Shown here piece by piece: positions 8,684 to 17,703 of a DNA stretch of 64,000 bases (its first letter is position 1; every line of letters starts with the position of its first letter). The DNA is from CAJXMH01 sp964001305 (GTDB lineage Bacteria > Bacteroidota > Bacteroidia > Flavobacteriales_E > Vicingaceae): contig CAXFAI010000023.1 of the NCBI GenBank assembly GCA_964001305.1, forward strand, positions 12,441 through 76,440. Direction: 5' to 3'. The notes beneath the pieces were generated by a model that made no database searches, was not told where the DNA came from, and was given only the letters and a program-made list of their open reading frames with translations. The position numbers and the translations under genes were made by a program.

Positions 8684-9198
8684 GGATTCAATAGTTCCCC
8701 TATTGCTAAGTCAAATCCTTTGGCATTTGGCCAATTTTGTTGATGTGCTATATCTTTTATGTTCAATAGGCGTTTGCCAAATTCATTTTGATAACCATTT
8801 TCACTAATGTAGACAATAGCATGCCTGTATGATTTTAACATACTCGGATAGAAAGCAGCTTGTTTAATGGGATTTTCTTCGGTGTAACTCTGAGCAATTT
8901 CGAGATTAAATAACATCAAGTCAGCGAGCAGTTCAGGATTAAACTCTAATCGTATGAGATCTTGAAAAATTTTCTGAGCGACCGAACGTCTTTTTTTAGC
9001 TCTTCTCCGGGTTTCAGGAAAATACTCTTTAGAAATTTTTAGCTTGGCCTCTTGGCAACACTTCTCTTCATTAGGATTGAAGGAAAAATCATAAAACGTT
9101 TTGACTTCTTTAAAGCGTTGGTACAAATCCATCACTTGCTCTTCCAATTCAGAGCGATCTAAATCTTTTAAAAAGGAAATGAGTTTACGTTTACTCAA
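8680..9198 (-). CDS. DUF6155 family protein
   Basis: A 172-residue soluble, probably helical protein of unknown function. Family features recognised by eye: the start MSKRKLISFLKDLDRSELEEQVMDLYQRF, the YDFSFNPNEEK segment, RRSVAQKIFQDLIRLEFNPELLADLM, and QAAFYPSMLKSYRHA. No catalytic motif or signal peptide is visible. It is 18 bases downstream of the helicase gene on the same strand, so the two are probably co-transcribed. Confidence 0.7.
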   Translation of the reverse strand: MSKRKLISFLKDLDRSELEEQVMDLYQRFKEVKTFYDFSFNPNEEKCCQEAKLKISKEYFPETRRRAKKRRSVAQKIFQDLIRLEFNPELLADLMLFNLEIAQSYTEENPIKQAAFYPSMLKSYRHAIVYISENGYQNEFGKRLLNIKDIAHQQNWPNAKGFDLAIGELLNP

Positions 9199-9216
9199 TT
9201 CAATAAATTTTGATAG

Positions 9217-10755
9217 CTAGTCAGCCGTAACAAATGCCTTTCTAATCTGAGAACGCAATCTTCTCAAATAATCCTCCTCTAACCACACCAAATAGTTCTT
9301 GGTGGTTTTAATGGTACAATACGAATAATGCTTGATTCGATCTTGAATATCATCGAGAAGTAAGTCCGCTAAATCAAGAGCATCCCACATATCCTCTGCA
9401 TTATCAATACACATGGCGGCGTGTTGGTCTATCGATTTCTGAATCACAATTTTAGAATGCTCTAAATTGGACATCGCTTTTTTATACTCCTCTTCCACAT
9501 TAAAACTAATATCCGTTGAATTAGGAAATTTTTGTTTTAACTCTTCAGGCATTTCATAAATGAATTGCCTTTCAATAATCTCGTCCGACTTTAAGTCATC
9601 GTAATACTGATGAGGAGCTTGGAAAATATGATACCAATCTACCGGATCATCCCATAAACCAAATCGATGAAGGTTGTTTCCTAAATCAATTACCGTAAAA
9701 GTCTTCTTGTTAGGTAAAATTCGAGACCCCCTTCCAATCATTTGGTGATACAGTGCTAAAGAGCGTGTAGCACGATTAAGAATAATGGTTTCTACAGTTG
9801 GTTCATCAAAACCGGTGGTTAAAATCCCAACCGAAGTTAAAATTGCATCGGGTGTTTCTTTAAACCATTGAAGTATATCTCTTCGCTCCTGCTCTGCTGC
9901 ATGATGATCTAAATGTCGAATATCATAACCTGCGGCTTTAAAGGTATCATAAACGCCATAGGAAGTAGAAATACCATTGTTGAAGATCAAAGTTTTCTTG
10001 CCTTGGCACTTTTCTTCATAAGCTCGCAGCAACTTCTCTTGCATCATAAAGTTGCCGTACAATTGCTCAGACGACTTAACGGTATAATCACCGTTTATAC
10101 CCACCTTTAAACTATCCAGATGAACATTATAACTGTATGTAGTTGCCTTTGCTAAATAACCTTCATTCACCAAGTTAGAGATCGACTCTCCAATCACCAA
10201 TTCCTGATAATTCTCATTCATCGGAAGCTTTATACTCGAACTTAGAGGTGTTGCTGTAACACCTAAAATATTAACCGCTTCAAAGTATTTGAATAGTTTT
10301 CTAAAGCTATTGTAATGCGCTTCATCTATAATTACCAATCCGATGTTATTGATGGTTACCTTTTCATCTTGTAGTCGATTATTTAAGGTTTCAACCATGG
10401 CAACAAAACACATAAAGTCGTTTTTATCGGAAACTGACTTTACTTTACTATTGATGATTTTGTTCTTTACACCAAACTCTGTTAGCATACCCGAAGTTTG
10501 CTTGCAAAGCTCTATTCGATGTGTTAAAATGAGCACCTTTTTCTGAGTAGCTTTAATATACCGTCGTGCTATTTCAGAGAAAATCACCGTTTTTCCTCCA
10601 CCAGTAGGCAATTGGAAAAGGATGTTGTGATTATCGTCTAGTTCATTTAGCTTATCTGATATACGAGCTATGGCTTGATTTTGAAAGGGATATAAGTCCT
10701 TTCCTTCTTCACTTTCAGCTATTTCAGTAAGGTCTATGGAATTCTCGTCGCTCAT
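9217..10755 (-). CDS. superfamily II DEAD/DEAH helicase, RadD-like
   Basis: A 512-residue predicted nucleic-acid helicase. Walker A LPTGGGKT is at residues 49-56, the Walker B box is VIIDEAH (DEAH at 144-147), GVTATPL is motif III, and TTGFDEPTVE plus HQMIGRGSR are motifs V and VI in the second RecA domain. The compact two-domain layout and the QMIGRGSRI block resemble RadD/YejH-type repair helicases. A helical ~130-residue C-terminal extension follows. A TTG at 10767 lies inside a TACTTTTG -7 box, so the ATG at 10755 (MSDENSIDLTEIAES) is the better start. A role in DNA repair is inferred from family only. Confidence 0.85.
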   Translation of the reverse strand: MSDENSIDLTEIAESEEGKDLYPFQNQAIARISDKLNELDDNHNILFQLPTGGGKTVIFSEIARRYIKATQKKVLILTHRIELCKQTSGMLTEFGVKNKIINSKVKSVSDKNDFMCFVAMVETLNNRLQDEKVTINNIGLVIIDEAHYNSFRKLFKYFEAVNILGVTATPLSSSIKLPMNENYQELVIGESISNLVNEGYLAKATTYSYNVHLDSLKVGINGDYTVKSSEQLYGNFMMQEKLLRAYEEKCQGKKTLIFNNGISTSYGVYDTFKAAGYDIRHLDHHAAEQERRDILQWFKETPDAILTSVGILTTGFDEPTVETIILNRATRSLALYHQMIGRGSRILPNKKTFTVIDLGNNLHRFGLWDDPVDWYHIFQAPHQYYDDLKSDEIIERQFIYEMPEELKQKFPNSTDISFNVEEEYKKAMSNLEHSKIVIQKSIDQHAAMCIDNAEDMWDALDLADLLLDDIQDRIKHYSYCTIKTTKNYLVWLEEDYLRRLRSQIRKAFVTAD

Positions 10756-10764
10756 AAGGTTTTG

Positions 10765-10772
10765 CAAAAGTA
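10765..10772 (-). promoter_or_regulatory. -7 box for the RadD-like helicase
   Basis: Minus-strand TACTTTTG, ten bases before the ATG at 10755. It overlaps a TTG that could be mistaken for a start. Confidence 0.4.
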
Positions 10773-10920
10773 GTCAGAATTAAAGGTTTAAAAAGCGATT
10801 CATTAAAGTTGTTTTCTCGATTTGATAATAATTTTTTATAACTAATTGAATTCAAGCTTCTAATTAAAATGGTTAACAAAGCTGATGGCTTGATTCAATC
10901 AATTTCGCACTTCATTTCAC

Positions 10921-10928
10921 TACCTTTG
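10921..10928 (+). promoter_or_regulatory. -7 box for prfC
   Basis: TACCTTTG fits TAnnTTTG, 22 bases before the ATG at 10950. A TTG lies 28 bases upstream, somewhat beyond the preferred spacing. Confidence 0.4.
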
Positions 10929-10949
10929 CCCGCTTAAATTGTGTTTCAG

Positions 10950-12548
10950 ATGAAGATTAAAGAGGAAATTAACAAGCGAAAGACCTTTGCCATTATTTCT
11001 CACCCCGATGCCGGTAAAACCACATTAACAGAAAAGTTTTTGTTATTTGGTGGAGCTATTCAAACTGCAGGAGCTGTAAAGAATAATAAAATCAAGAAAA
11101 CAGCTACTTCCGATTTTATGGAAATAGAAAAACAGAGAGGAATTTCAGTTGCTACTTCTGTGATGGGATTTGAATACAAAGACAAGCTGATAAACTTATT
11201 GGATACTCCCGGTCACAAAGACTTTGCAGAAGATACCTACCGTACTTTAACTGCTGTTGATAGTGTAATCTTAGTCATTGATTGTGTAAAAGGGGTTGAA
11301 ACGCAAACTGAAAAACTAATGGAAGTATGTCGGATGCGAGATACTCCAGTAATTGTTTTCATCAATAAATTAGATTTAGAAGGTCGTGACCCTTTTGATT
11401 TATTGGATGAATTAGAAGAAAAGCTTCAAATAAAAGTTAGGCCAATGAGCTGGCCCATTGGTATTGGGGTCACGTTTAAAGGAGTTTATAACCTTCAGCA
11501 TCAGAAGGTCAATTTGTTTCAATCTTCAAAAACTAAAATAGCTACTGAAAGCATAGAGATTAGTGATTTATCAGACAATAGATTGGATGAAATGTTAGGT
11601 AATGAAGCCAATCAATTGCGAGATGATGTTGAGCTTGTTGAAGGAGTTTATGACGAATTTGATCAAGATGCCTACTTAAAAGGACAATTGGCACCAGTGT
11701 TTTTTGGTTCTGCAGTAAATAACTTTGGTATTCAAGAAATGTTAGACCAATTCATTGAAATTGCTCCAAAGCCAAAAGCAAGAGAAACAGATCAAGGTGA
11801 AATAGCCGCAGATGGCACTAAATTCAGTGGTTTTGTTTTTAAAATCCACGCCAATTTAGACCCGAACCATAGAGATAGAATTGCCTTCTTAAGAGTATGC
11901 AGTGGAAAGTTTGAGCGAAACAAATTCTTTCACCATGTAAGGCAAGATAAAAAGTTGCGCTTTAGCAACCCTACTTCATTTATGGCCAAAGACAAGAGTT
12001 TAATTGATGAAGCATTTCCTGGTGATGTGATTGGTTTATATGATACTGGAAACTTTAAAATTGGAGACACTTTAACTGAAGGAGAGCAATTTACATTTAA
12101 AGGAATTCCAAGCTTTTCACCTGAAATATTTAAAGAAGTAGTAAACGACAACCCAATGAAGACCAAGCAATTGGAGAAGGGAATAAATCAGCTCACAGAA
12201 GAGGGAGTTGCTCAGTTATTTACCGCTCGAATGGGAAATAAGAAATACATAGGTACTGTTGGAGAATTGCAGTTTGAAGTGATTAAATACCGTTTAGAAC
12301 ATGAATATGGAGCAACGGCTAGCTTCCATCCAATGAATTTTTACAAAGCCTGTTGGTTTACTTCTGACAATGAAGAGCAGTTGGATGAGTTTATGCGTTT
12401 AAAAGGAAATTACATTGTTTATGACAAAGACAAGCATTTGGTTTTTCTAGCACAAACCCAAGGTATTTTAAGAATCACTCAAGATAATTACCCAGATATT
12501 AGCTTTCATTTCACTTCTGAGTTTAAAAAAGAGCCAACTCTACTTTAG
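10950..12548 (+). CDS. prfC: peptide chain release factor 3 (RF3)
   Basis: Translational GTPase that recycles RF1/RF2 from the ribosome after peptide release. G1 is SHPDAGKTTLTE (~17-28), the RF3 switch I region is TSDFMEIEKQRGISVATS, G3 is LDTPGHKDF and G4 is INKLDLEGRDP. The RF3 domain II/III phrases GVAQLFTARMG and GELQFEVIKYRLEHEYG are present. At 532 residues it has the normal family length. A GTG at 10941 would add three residues; the ATG at 10950 (MKIKEEINKRKTFAIIS) matches the usual start. The 3' end overlaps the convergent hydrolase gene by nine bases. Confidence 0.96.
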   Translation: MKIKEEINKRKTFAIISHPDAGKTTLTEKFLLFGGAIQTAGAVKNNKIKKTATSDFMEIEKQRGISVATSVMGFEYKDKLINLLDTPGHKDFAEDTYRTLTAVDSVILVIDCVKGVETQTEKLMEVCRMRDTPVIVFINKLDLEGRDPFDLLDELEEKLQIKVRPMSWPIGIGVTFKGVYNLQHQKVNLFQSSKTKIATESIEISDLSDNRLDEMLGNEANQLRDDVELVEGVYDEFDQDAYLKGQLAPVFFGSAVNNFGIQEMLDQFIEIAPKPKARETDQGEIAADGTKFSGFVFKIHANLDPNHRDRIAFLRVCSGKFERNKFFHHVRQDKKLRFSNPTSFMAKDKSLIDEAFPGDVIGLYDTGNFKIGDTLTEGEQFTFKGIPSFSPEIFKEVVNDNPMKTKQLEKGINQLTEEGVAQLFTARMGNKKYIGTVGELQFEVIKYRLEHEYGATASFHPMNFYKACWFTSDNEEQLDEFMRLKGNYIVYDKDKHLVFLAQTQGILRITQDNYPDISFHFTSEFKKEPTLL

Positions 12549-13343
12549 GAGTTCGCTCATATACTTCTGGTATTTCTTCATGCTTTGCATGTCGCTATGC
12601 GCTGCACCTTTTACCGCTATAAACTTTAAATTGGGATTTGTACCTTTTAATTTTTCACCCAAATAAAAGGGAACTTTTCGATCTTCTGTCCCATGAAAAA
12701 TATACAAAGGACTTGCGACCTGTTTGAGGTATCGGTTAGTTCTAAAATGGTACTTACTAATTAAATCAGCTGGTAAGTAGGCTTTATGATACTTCACCAA
12801 TTCAATGAAGTTATAATAAGGTGCTTCTAGAATTAACGCTTTGGGATGATTTTTACTTCCAAGTCGTGCTGCTATTCCGGTCCCTATTGAAAAACCGTAG
12901 ATGATGACATCCTGCTCATCATATTCTTTAAGCATTTCATGATAAAGCAATTTGGCATCTCTTTGCAAATTTCGCTCTCCTTTAATGTTACCATCACTTT
13001 TACCAAACCCCCTAAAGTCATACATAAAAACATCGTATCCCCTTTTTAGAAAAAATGGAGCAAAATCTCCCCAATACCTTAAATTATCAGCATTGCCATG
13101 AATATAAAAAATTAGTCCTTTGGGATTTTTGGTTTTGAAAAGAAGTGCATTCAAAGCTGTTTTATCATCTACTTGATAAAAGCGTTCTTCAAATTCAGTT
13201 TTGAATGGAAATTGATAATCTTTTGGAAGTTTAATGGGATTGAAAATGAGTTTCTCTTGCAGAAAATAGAAGCTAAACAACACACCTGCCACTATCCCAA
13301 CCAGAATGATGATAATTATTATTGACCAAGTTAAAACTTCCAT
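12540..13343 (-). CDS. membrane-anchored alpha/beta hydrolase
   Basis: A 267-residue serine hydrolase of the ABHD13/YfhR-like group. An N-terminal membrane anchor spans residues ~7-27. The oxyanion-region strand is FYIHGNADNLRYWG (~79-92), followed by DFRGFGKSDG. The nucleophile elbow is GFSIG with Ser142; the acid is in HGTEDRKVP and the histidine in AAHSDM near the C-terminus. All three triad positions are present. The substrate is unknown; esters or thioesters are likely. A longer reading frame starting at 13391 exists, but the ATG at 13343 starts directly before the anchor. Confidence 0.82.
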   Translation of the reverse strand: MEVLTWSIIIIIILVGIVAGVLFSFYFLQEKLIFNPIKLPKDYQFPFKTEFEERFYQVDDKTALNALLFKTKNPKGLIFYIHGNADNLRYWGDFAPFFLKRGYDVFMYDFRGFGKSDGNIKGERNLQRDAKLLYHEMLKEYDEQDVIIYGFSIGTGIAARLGSKNHPKALILEAPYYNFIELVKYHKAYLPADLISKYHFRTNRYLKQVASPLYIFHGTEDRKVPFYLGEKLKGTNPNLKFIAVKGAAHSDMQSMKKYQKYMSELLK

Positions 13344-13465
13344 GAGCGAAAGGTACGAGATTTGTATCTCAAAGGATTCAAAAAACAGCAATTGGCTCTT
13401 ATTTACTTTTAAATGCAGAAGTAGCTCTTAACAAGCATTAACAGCAATAGCCTAAGCATAAATAT

Positions 13466-13473
13466 TACTTTTG
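13466..13473 (+). promoter_or_regulatory. -7 box for the TlpA-like/Sco1 operon
   Basis: TACTTTTG, 21 bases upstream of the ATG at 13494. The -33 is not clear. Confidence 0.35.
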
Positions 13474-13493
13474 ATTTAAACTAAAATAGAAGG

Positions 13494-14930
13494 ATGAAAA
13501 AAGCTTCACTATTAATTTCGCTTACATGCTTAATCGCATTTTTTACTCAAGCACAAGAAGAAGAAAAATACACCGTTGAAGTTGAAGTAAACGGATTGAA
13601 AGACACGGCAGTATATATGGCCTATTATTATGGCAAAGGGCAGTATTACAGAGATACCGCCTATTTTAATGAAAAAGGTATCGCCGTATTTTCTAAAAAT
13701 GATAGTCTTGAACATGGTATGTATTCCATATTTCTTAAAAAGGCAAAACTCTTCGACTTTATGGTTGATGTTCAAGAACTCTCCTTTAAAACAGATACCT
13801 CAAATTATGTTGGTCGTATGGAAGTTAAAGGAGGAAATGAAAATAAAATATTCTTTGATTACCTTAAGTATCTGAACGAACAACAAGTAGTAGCTACCAA
13901 TCTGCGAAATAAATTAAAGTCAGCTGATGAAAAGGAAAAAAAGAAAATCGAAGAAGAATTACTAAGCCTAGATAAACAAGTTAAGAAATATATCAGTAAT
14001 CTTCATGAAAAACACCAAGGAACCTTAACAAGCAATTTTATTCGTGCTTTGGATTATCCTGAAGTACCTGAAGCACCAAAAAATGAAGATGGAACTATTG
14101 ATAGTACGTTTGAGTATAAATACTTCAAAGCACATTTTTTTGACAATATCGACTTTACTGATGGAAGATTGGTTCGCACTTCTGTTTTTCACGAACGCAT
14201 TGATTATTACTTAGATAAGTTAACTTATCAGAATACAGACTCTATTATAAAGTCTGTTGATTATATATTAGAAAAATCATCCGCAAGTCCTGAGTTGTTT
14301 AGATATAGCTTAAGCTATTTAACTTCAAAGTATGAGCGTTCAGAGCGCATGGGCATGGATGCTTTATTTGTTCACCTGGGTAAAAATTACTTCATGAAAG
14401 GCAAAGCAAAGCCTTGGTTTAGCGATAAACAACTAGAAAAGCTAACGGAACGAGTTGAAGCTTTAGAGCCGTTACTAATCGGTAAAAAAGCACCCAATAT
14501 TGTGGTAAAAGACACTGCTATGAAGCAGTTCCTTCAGTTGTATGACATAAAAGCGAAATACACTATTGTCTATATATGGTCGCCTGAGTGTGGACATTGT
14601 AAAAAGGCTACTCCAAAATTGCGAGATTTATACCATAAGGTAAAAGATCAAGGTGTAGAAGTGTTTGCTGTAGGCAATGAATTTGAAAACGAAGAATGGT
14701 TGCGCTTCATTCAAAAACATAAATTAGACTGGATTAATGGTTCTGATGGAAATGACTTTACAAGTAACTTCAGAACACTCTATGATGTCTACAGCACACC
14801 ACAAACTTATTTGCTAGATGAGGATAAAAAGATATTAGCAAAGAAAATTAGTATCGAAGCCTTAGAGGATATTCTAAATTACTATATGGAAAAAGATAAA
14901 AAAGCTCCAGAAAATTCCGATGAAAAATAA
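13494..14930 (+). CDS. exported TlpA-like thioredoxin-fold protein with N-terminal DUF4369-like region
   Basis: A 478-residue exported protein. The signal peptide is residues 1-20 (ending FFTQAQ). An N-terminal beta-rich region (~25-120, KYTVEVEVNGLKDTAVYMAYYY) resembles DUF4369. A helical middle part (~120-325, possibly DUF5106) leads to a C-terminal thioredoxin fold with KKAPNIVVKD, then WSPECGHCKKATPKL holding a redox CGHC at 366-369, and the cis-Pro loop STPQTYLLD. This is the common Bacteroidota architecture for periplasmic thiol-disulfide proteins. The start of the Sco1 gene lies inside its 3' end (11-base overlap), implying translational coupling and a possible shared role in metallation or redox of cytochrome oxidase; that pairing is inference. 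Confidence 0.83.
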   Translation: MKKASLLISLTCLIAFFTQAQEEEKYTVEVEVNGLKDTAVYMAYYYGKGQYYRDTAYFNEKGIAVFSKNDSLEHGMYSIFLKKAKLFDFMVDVQELSFKTDTSNYVGRMEVKGGNENKIFFDYLKYLNEQQVVATNLRNKLKSADEKEKKKIEEELLSLDKQVKKYISNLHEKHQGTLTSNFIRALDYPEVPEAPKNEDGTIDSTFEYKYFKAHFFDNIDFTDGRLVRTSVFHERIDYYLDKLTYQNTDSIIKSVDYILEKSSASPELFRYSLSYLTSKYERSERMGMDALFVHLGKNYFMKGKAKPWFSDKQLEKLTERVEALEPLLIGKKAPNIVVKDTAMKQFLQLYDIKAKYTIVYIWSPECGHCKKATPKLRDLYHKVKDQGVEVFAVGNEFENEEWLRFIQKHKLDWINGSDGNDFTSNFRTLYDVYSTPQTYLLDEDKKILAKKISIEALEDILNYYMEKDKKAPENSDEK

Positions 14931-15579
14931 GCTTGCATTAATTATTCCTGCCCTTCTTCTTTTTGTAGGTATAGGAATAGCTTACCAAATGATTAAGGCA
15001 GATCGAAAGTTGCCAATCTACTCCCCCATTATGCTTAATCCTGAATTGGTAGACAAATCCATGCAGGATGTAAAAAAGAATCATCGTATTGCTGATTTTT
15101 CACTTATCAATCAAGATGGAGAAGAATTTACTAGTAGGGACTTAGAAGGAAAATATTATGTCACTGACTTCTTTTTTACCACTTGCCCAACCATTTGTCC
15201 GGATATGAGTAGTCAGTTAATGCGCGTTCAAGAAGCATATTCTGATGTTAGTGATTTTATGATTGTTTCTCATTCGGTTACTCCAAAAATAGATAGCCCA
15301 TCTGTTTTAAAGGCTTACGCTGAATTGTATGATGCAAATCCAAAGCAATGGGTATTTCTTACAGGTGATAAAAAAGTAATTTACGATTTAGCACGAAAGT
15401 CTTACTTTGCAGCAACTACTGAAGGAGATGGTGGTGTTGATGACTTTATTCACACTGAGAATTTTATTTTAGTTGATAAAGAAAAGCGAATTAGAGGTTT
15501 CTATGATGGTACAAATCCTGAAAGTGTGGATAAACTCATAGAGGATATTGAGATTTTACAACAAGAATATTTGCCTTAA
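14920..15579 (+). CDS. SCO1/SenC family copper chaperone
   Basis: A 219-residue membrane-anchored thioredoxin-fold protein that delivers copper to the CuA site of cytochrome c oxidase. The N-terminal anchor is residues ~4-22 (LALIIPALLLFVGIGIAY). The copper motif TTCPTICPDM places cysteines at about 89 and 93, and the third ligand His is at ~178 in DDFIHTENFILVD. All three ligands are intact. It overlaps the preceding TlpA-like gene by 11 bases and is followed by an overlapping small lipoprotein frame. Confidence 0.92.
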   Translation: MKNKLALIIPALLLFVGIGIAYQMIKADRKLPIYSPIMLNPELVDKSMQDVKKNHRIADFSLINQDGEEFTSRDLEGKYYVTDFFFTTCPTICPDMSSQLMRVQEAYSDVSDFMIVSHSVTPKIDSPSVLKAYAELYDANPKQWVFLTGDKKVIYDLARKSYFAATTEGDGGVDDFIHTENFILVDKEKRIRGFYDGTNPESVDKLIEDIEILQQEYLP

Positions 15580-15703
15580 ATATGCGTTGATACTTTCATT
15601 GAGTATCACATTAACTTCATGTTTTATAGCTAAGAAGAAAAAACGAAAGCAAACTAAACTTCCAAGTATTGAGGAACTTCGCAAAAATTATGGCAAACGT
15701 TAA
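15548..15703 (+). CDS. tiny basic lipoprotein overlapping the Sco1 gene end
   Basis: A 51-residue frame I translated directly; it is short and starts inside the Sco1 gene. From a TTG at 15548 it gives a hydrophobic segment (KYALILSLSITLTSC) with a lipobox at Cys25, then a highly basic tail (KKKKRKQTK) ending LRKNYGKR. No ATG is available, so the start is uncertain; the hydrophobic segment begins near 15578. The next gene overlaps it by 14 bases and encodes another short lipoprotein with a basic tail, which supports it as a real paired gene. Function unknown. Confidence 0.45.
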   Translation: MRFYNKNICLKYALILSLSITLTSCFIAKKKKRKQTKLPSIEELRKNYGKR

Positions 15704-15929
15704 TTCAAAGTACTTTTTCCTTTTGAGTATCTGCTTAGCCCTAATGGCTTGCAACCCTTATAAAGGATTTAAGGGAGTTAACCCCAAAGGAATGAGCAAC
15801 AAAACGGCTCCAAGTCAAGAGCTAAAGGATGATTACAAAAAGGCTTCTAAAAAAATGAAAAGGCAATACAAAAAAGAAATGCGGAAAAGACGAAAACGCA
15901 TGGGCTCGAAGCCAGAAAATACGCCTTAA
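15690..15929 (+). CDS. small basic lipoprotein
   Basis: A 79-residue protein starting MANVNSKYFFLLSICLALMAC, a lipoprotein signal with lipobox Cys21, followed by NPYKGFKGVNPKGMSNK. The C-terminal half is very basic (KKASKKMKRQYKKEMRKRRK). A TTG at 15669 would add seven residues; the ATG at 15690 places the signal correctly. It probably belongs to the TlpA-like/Sco1 transcript. The basic tail could bind peptidoglycan, LPS or nucleic acid, but nothing in the sequence decides this. The stop shares TTAA with the convergent BtuD gene. Confidence 0.65.
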   Translation: MANVNSKYFFLLSICLALMACNPYKGFKGVNPKGMSNKTAPSQELKDDYKKASKKMKRQYKKEMRKRRKRMGSKPENTP

Positions 15930-16696
15930 ATTTTTATTCGAAAGTGTTTGTTTTCAATATCATATCGATAAGTATCTCCTAAAAGAAGCTGCTGGTACAC
16001 GCAATTTTCGTAAAACTCTTCAACAGCAAACTCATGCAAACGTTGATTAGCAATTAGCCACACTTTTGTCGCAATTTGCAAAGCAAGCTCAAATTGATGA
16101 GAAGAAAAAATGATAGTTTTTCCCTCCTCTGAAAGTGATTTCAACAGCTTAAGCTGTGTACTTATGTTCTTAATATCTAAATGAGTGGTTGGTTCATCAA
16201 GAATTAGCAAATTGGTTTGTTGAGCAATAGCTCTGGCTAAAAATACTGTTTGTCGTTCACCATCACTTAACTCTGCAATTCGTTTGCTCCCAAAATCTGC
16301 TAAGCCACAAATCCGCTTACTTTTCTCTATAACGGCCATATCCTTTTCTGACAACTTACTTAGCCAATTGGTAAAAGGATATCTTCCAAAAGCGATAAAC
16401 TCATCAACTTGCATTAACCCATTAACCGATTTATAAGTTAGTACCAATGCCATTTCTTTAGCTAGTTCAGACTTTGACCAATCTACAATTTGTTTCCCTT
16501 TAAATTGAATATCTCCTTTTAAAGGTTTTTGTAATGCAGCTAGGGTTTTGATCAAGGTTGATTTACCAGATCCATTTTCTCCAAGCATAAGTACTATATC
16601 TCCTTGGTTTACTGAAAATGAAGCATTTTCTATTACCTGTTTCTGACTTGTATAACCCACAGAAAGTGATTCACTATGTAGTATTGTTTGATTCAA
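15926..16696 (-). CDS. btuD: ABC transporter ATPase, FecE/BtuD type (cobalamin or iron-complex import)
   Basis: A 256-residue ABC ATPase. Walker A is GENGSGKS (39-46), the Q-loop region is MALVLTYKS, the signature is LSDGERQ (143-149), Walker B is LLILDEPTTH (D167, E168), and the switch His is in IIFSSHQFE. The signature has Asp for the usual Gly (LSxGE is kept), as often seen in FecE/BtuD proteins. The start is a TTG that overlaps the upstream permease stop as TTGA, so translation is coupled. The B12 assignment comes from the neighbouring riboswitch-led genes; a siderophore substrate cannot be excluded by sequence alone. Confidence 0.85.
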   Translation of the reverse strand: MNQTILHSESLSVGYTSQKQVIENASFSVNQGDIVLMLGENGSGKSTLIKTLAALQKPLKGDIQFKGKQIVDWSKSELAKEMALVLTYKSVNGLMQVDEFIAFGRYPFTNWLSKLSEKDMAVIEKSKRICGLADFGSKRIAELSDGERQTVFLARAIAQQTNLLILDEPTTHLDIKNISTQLKLLKSLSEEGKTIIFSSHQFELALQIATKVWLIANQRLHEFAVEEFYENCVYQQLLLGDTYRYDIENKHFRIKI

Positions 16697-17703
16697 AAGC
16701 TAGCAGAGATATTTTGTTTCTTGAATAAAATCCACAAGATAATTGGGATGCCAATTAAGCTTGTGATGGAATTGATTGGGAGGCTAATTCCAGATAGGAA
16801 AATACTACACAACAAATCACTTAAAAGTAAAATTACGGCACCTAATAAAGCGCTTATAGGAATTAAATGAAAGTGATTGGTAGATTGAATCATTATACGT
16901 GCTAAATGCGGCACAATAATTCCTACAAAACCAATTGGTCCGCAAAAGGCGGTAACCATTCCTGCTAAGGTTCCACTAATTAAAATTACAGCTAACCGTA
17001 TAGGGTAAATTGAATAACCAAGGCTTTGCATGTACTCCTCTCCTAGCAATAATACATTTAAAGCCTTACCTAAAAGAAATGCAAACAAAACCAATAGTAG
17101 ATTAACTATACCGAACCAAAACAATTCAGGATAAGATAAGCCTTCTAAACTACCTAAAGTCCAAATGAGAAAGGCCTTTAATTGGTAGTCTGTGCTAAAG
17201 TATTGTAAAATTCCAATGATTGCAGTTGCTATGGAACCAATCATAATTCCGAGAATGAGTAAACTCATTACATCTTTAAGCCGAAGAGAGACAAGAAACA
17301 GGACCAACATTACTGCTATTGCACCTAAAATGGCTGCTACAGTTAAACTAGATTGAGCTAAAAGACCAAAACCGAATGCACCAGCACTTAAGACCAATAA
17401 TGCGACTCCTAAGCCTGCTCCTGAACTAATTCCTAATAAATACGGACCAGCTAATGGATTTCTAAATAAGGTTTGCATTAATAAACCTGATACAGATAGT
17501 GAAACTCCACATAAAATGGCAGTAATAGCCTTTGGAAGTCTAGATTGTAATACGATTAATTCGTGATTCGGAGCGATATCTTCTCCAAATAACAGTTGAA
17601 TGATTTCGGTCATTGGAATGGAAACACTTCCATTAAAAAGACTTAATAGAAATAGTACTGGTAAAGCAATCAATAAGATAAGTATCCAGCCTTTTCTCAT
17701 CAT
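16693..17703 (-). CDS. btuC: FecCD-family ABC permease (BtuC type)
   Basis: A 336-residue inner-membrane permease with about ten hydrophobic segments. Family phrases: RLPKAITAILCGVSLSVSGLLMQTLFRNPLAGPYLLGISSGA in the first third, LGYSIYPIRLAVILISGTLAG, and FCGPIGFVGIIVPHLAR, the coupling-loop region contacting the ATPase. It forms the translocation pore for vitamin B12 or iron complexes. The start ATG overlaps the substrate-binding protein stop as ATGA, and the stop overlaps the ATPase start, giving a tightly coupled F-C-D operon. Confidence 0.9.
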   Translation of the reverse strand: MMRKGWILILLIALPVLFLLSLFNGSVSIPMTEIIQLLFGEDIAPNHELIVLQSRLPKAITAILCGVSLSVSGLLMQTLFRNPLAGPYLLGISSGAGLGVALLVLSAGAFGFGLLAQSSLTVAAILGAIAVMLVLFLVSLRLKDVMSLLILGIMIGSIATAIIGILQYFSTDYQLKAFLIWTLGSLEGLSYPELFWFGIVNLLLVLFAFLLGKALNVLLLGEEYMQSLGYSIYPIRLAVILISGTLAGMVTAFCGPIGFVGIIVPHLARIMIQSTNHFHLIPISALLGAVILLLSDLLCSIFLSGISLPINSITSLIGIPIILWILFKKQNISASF

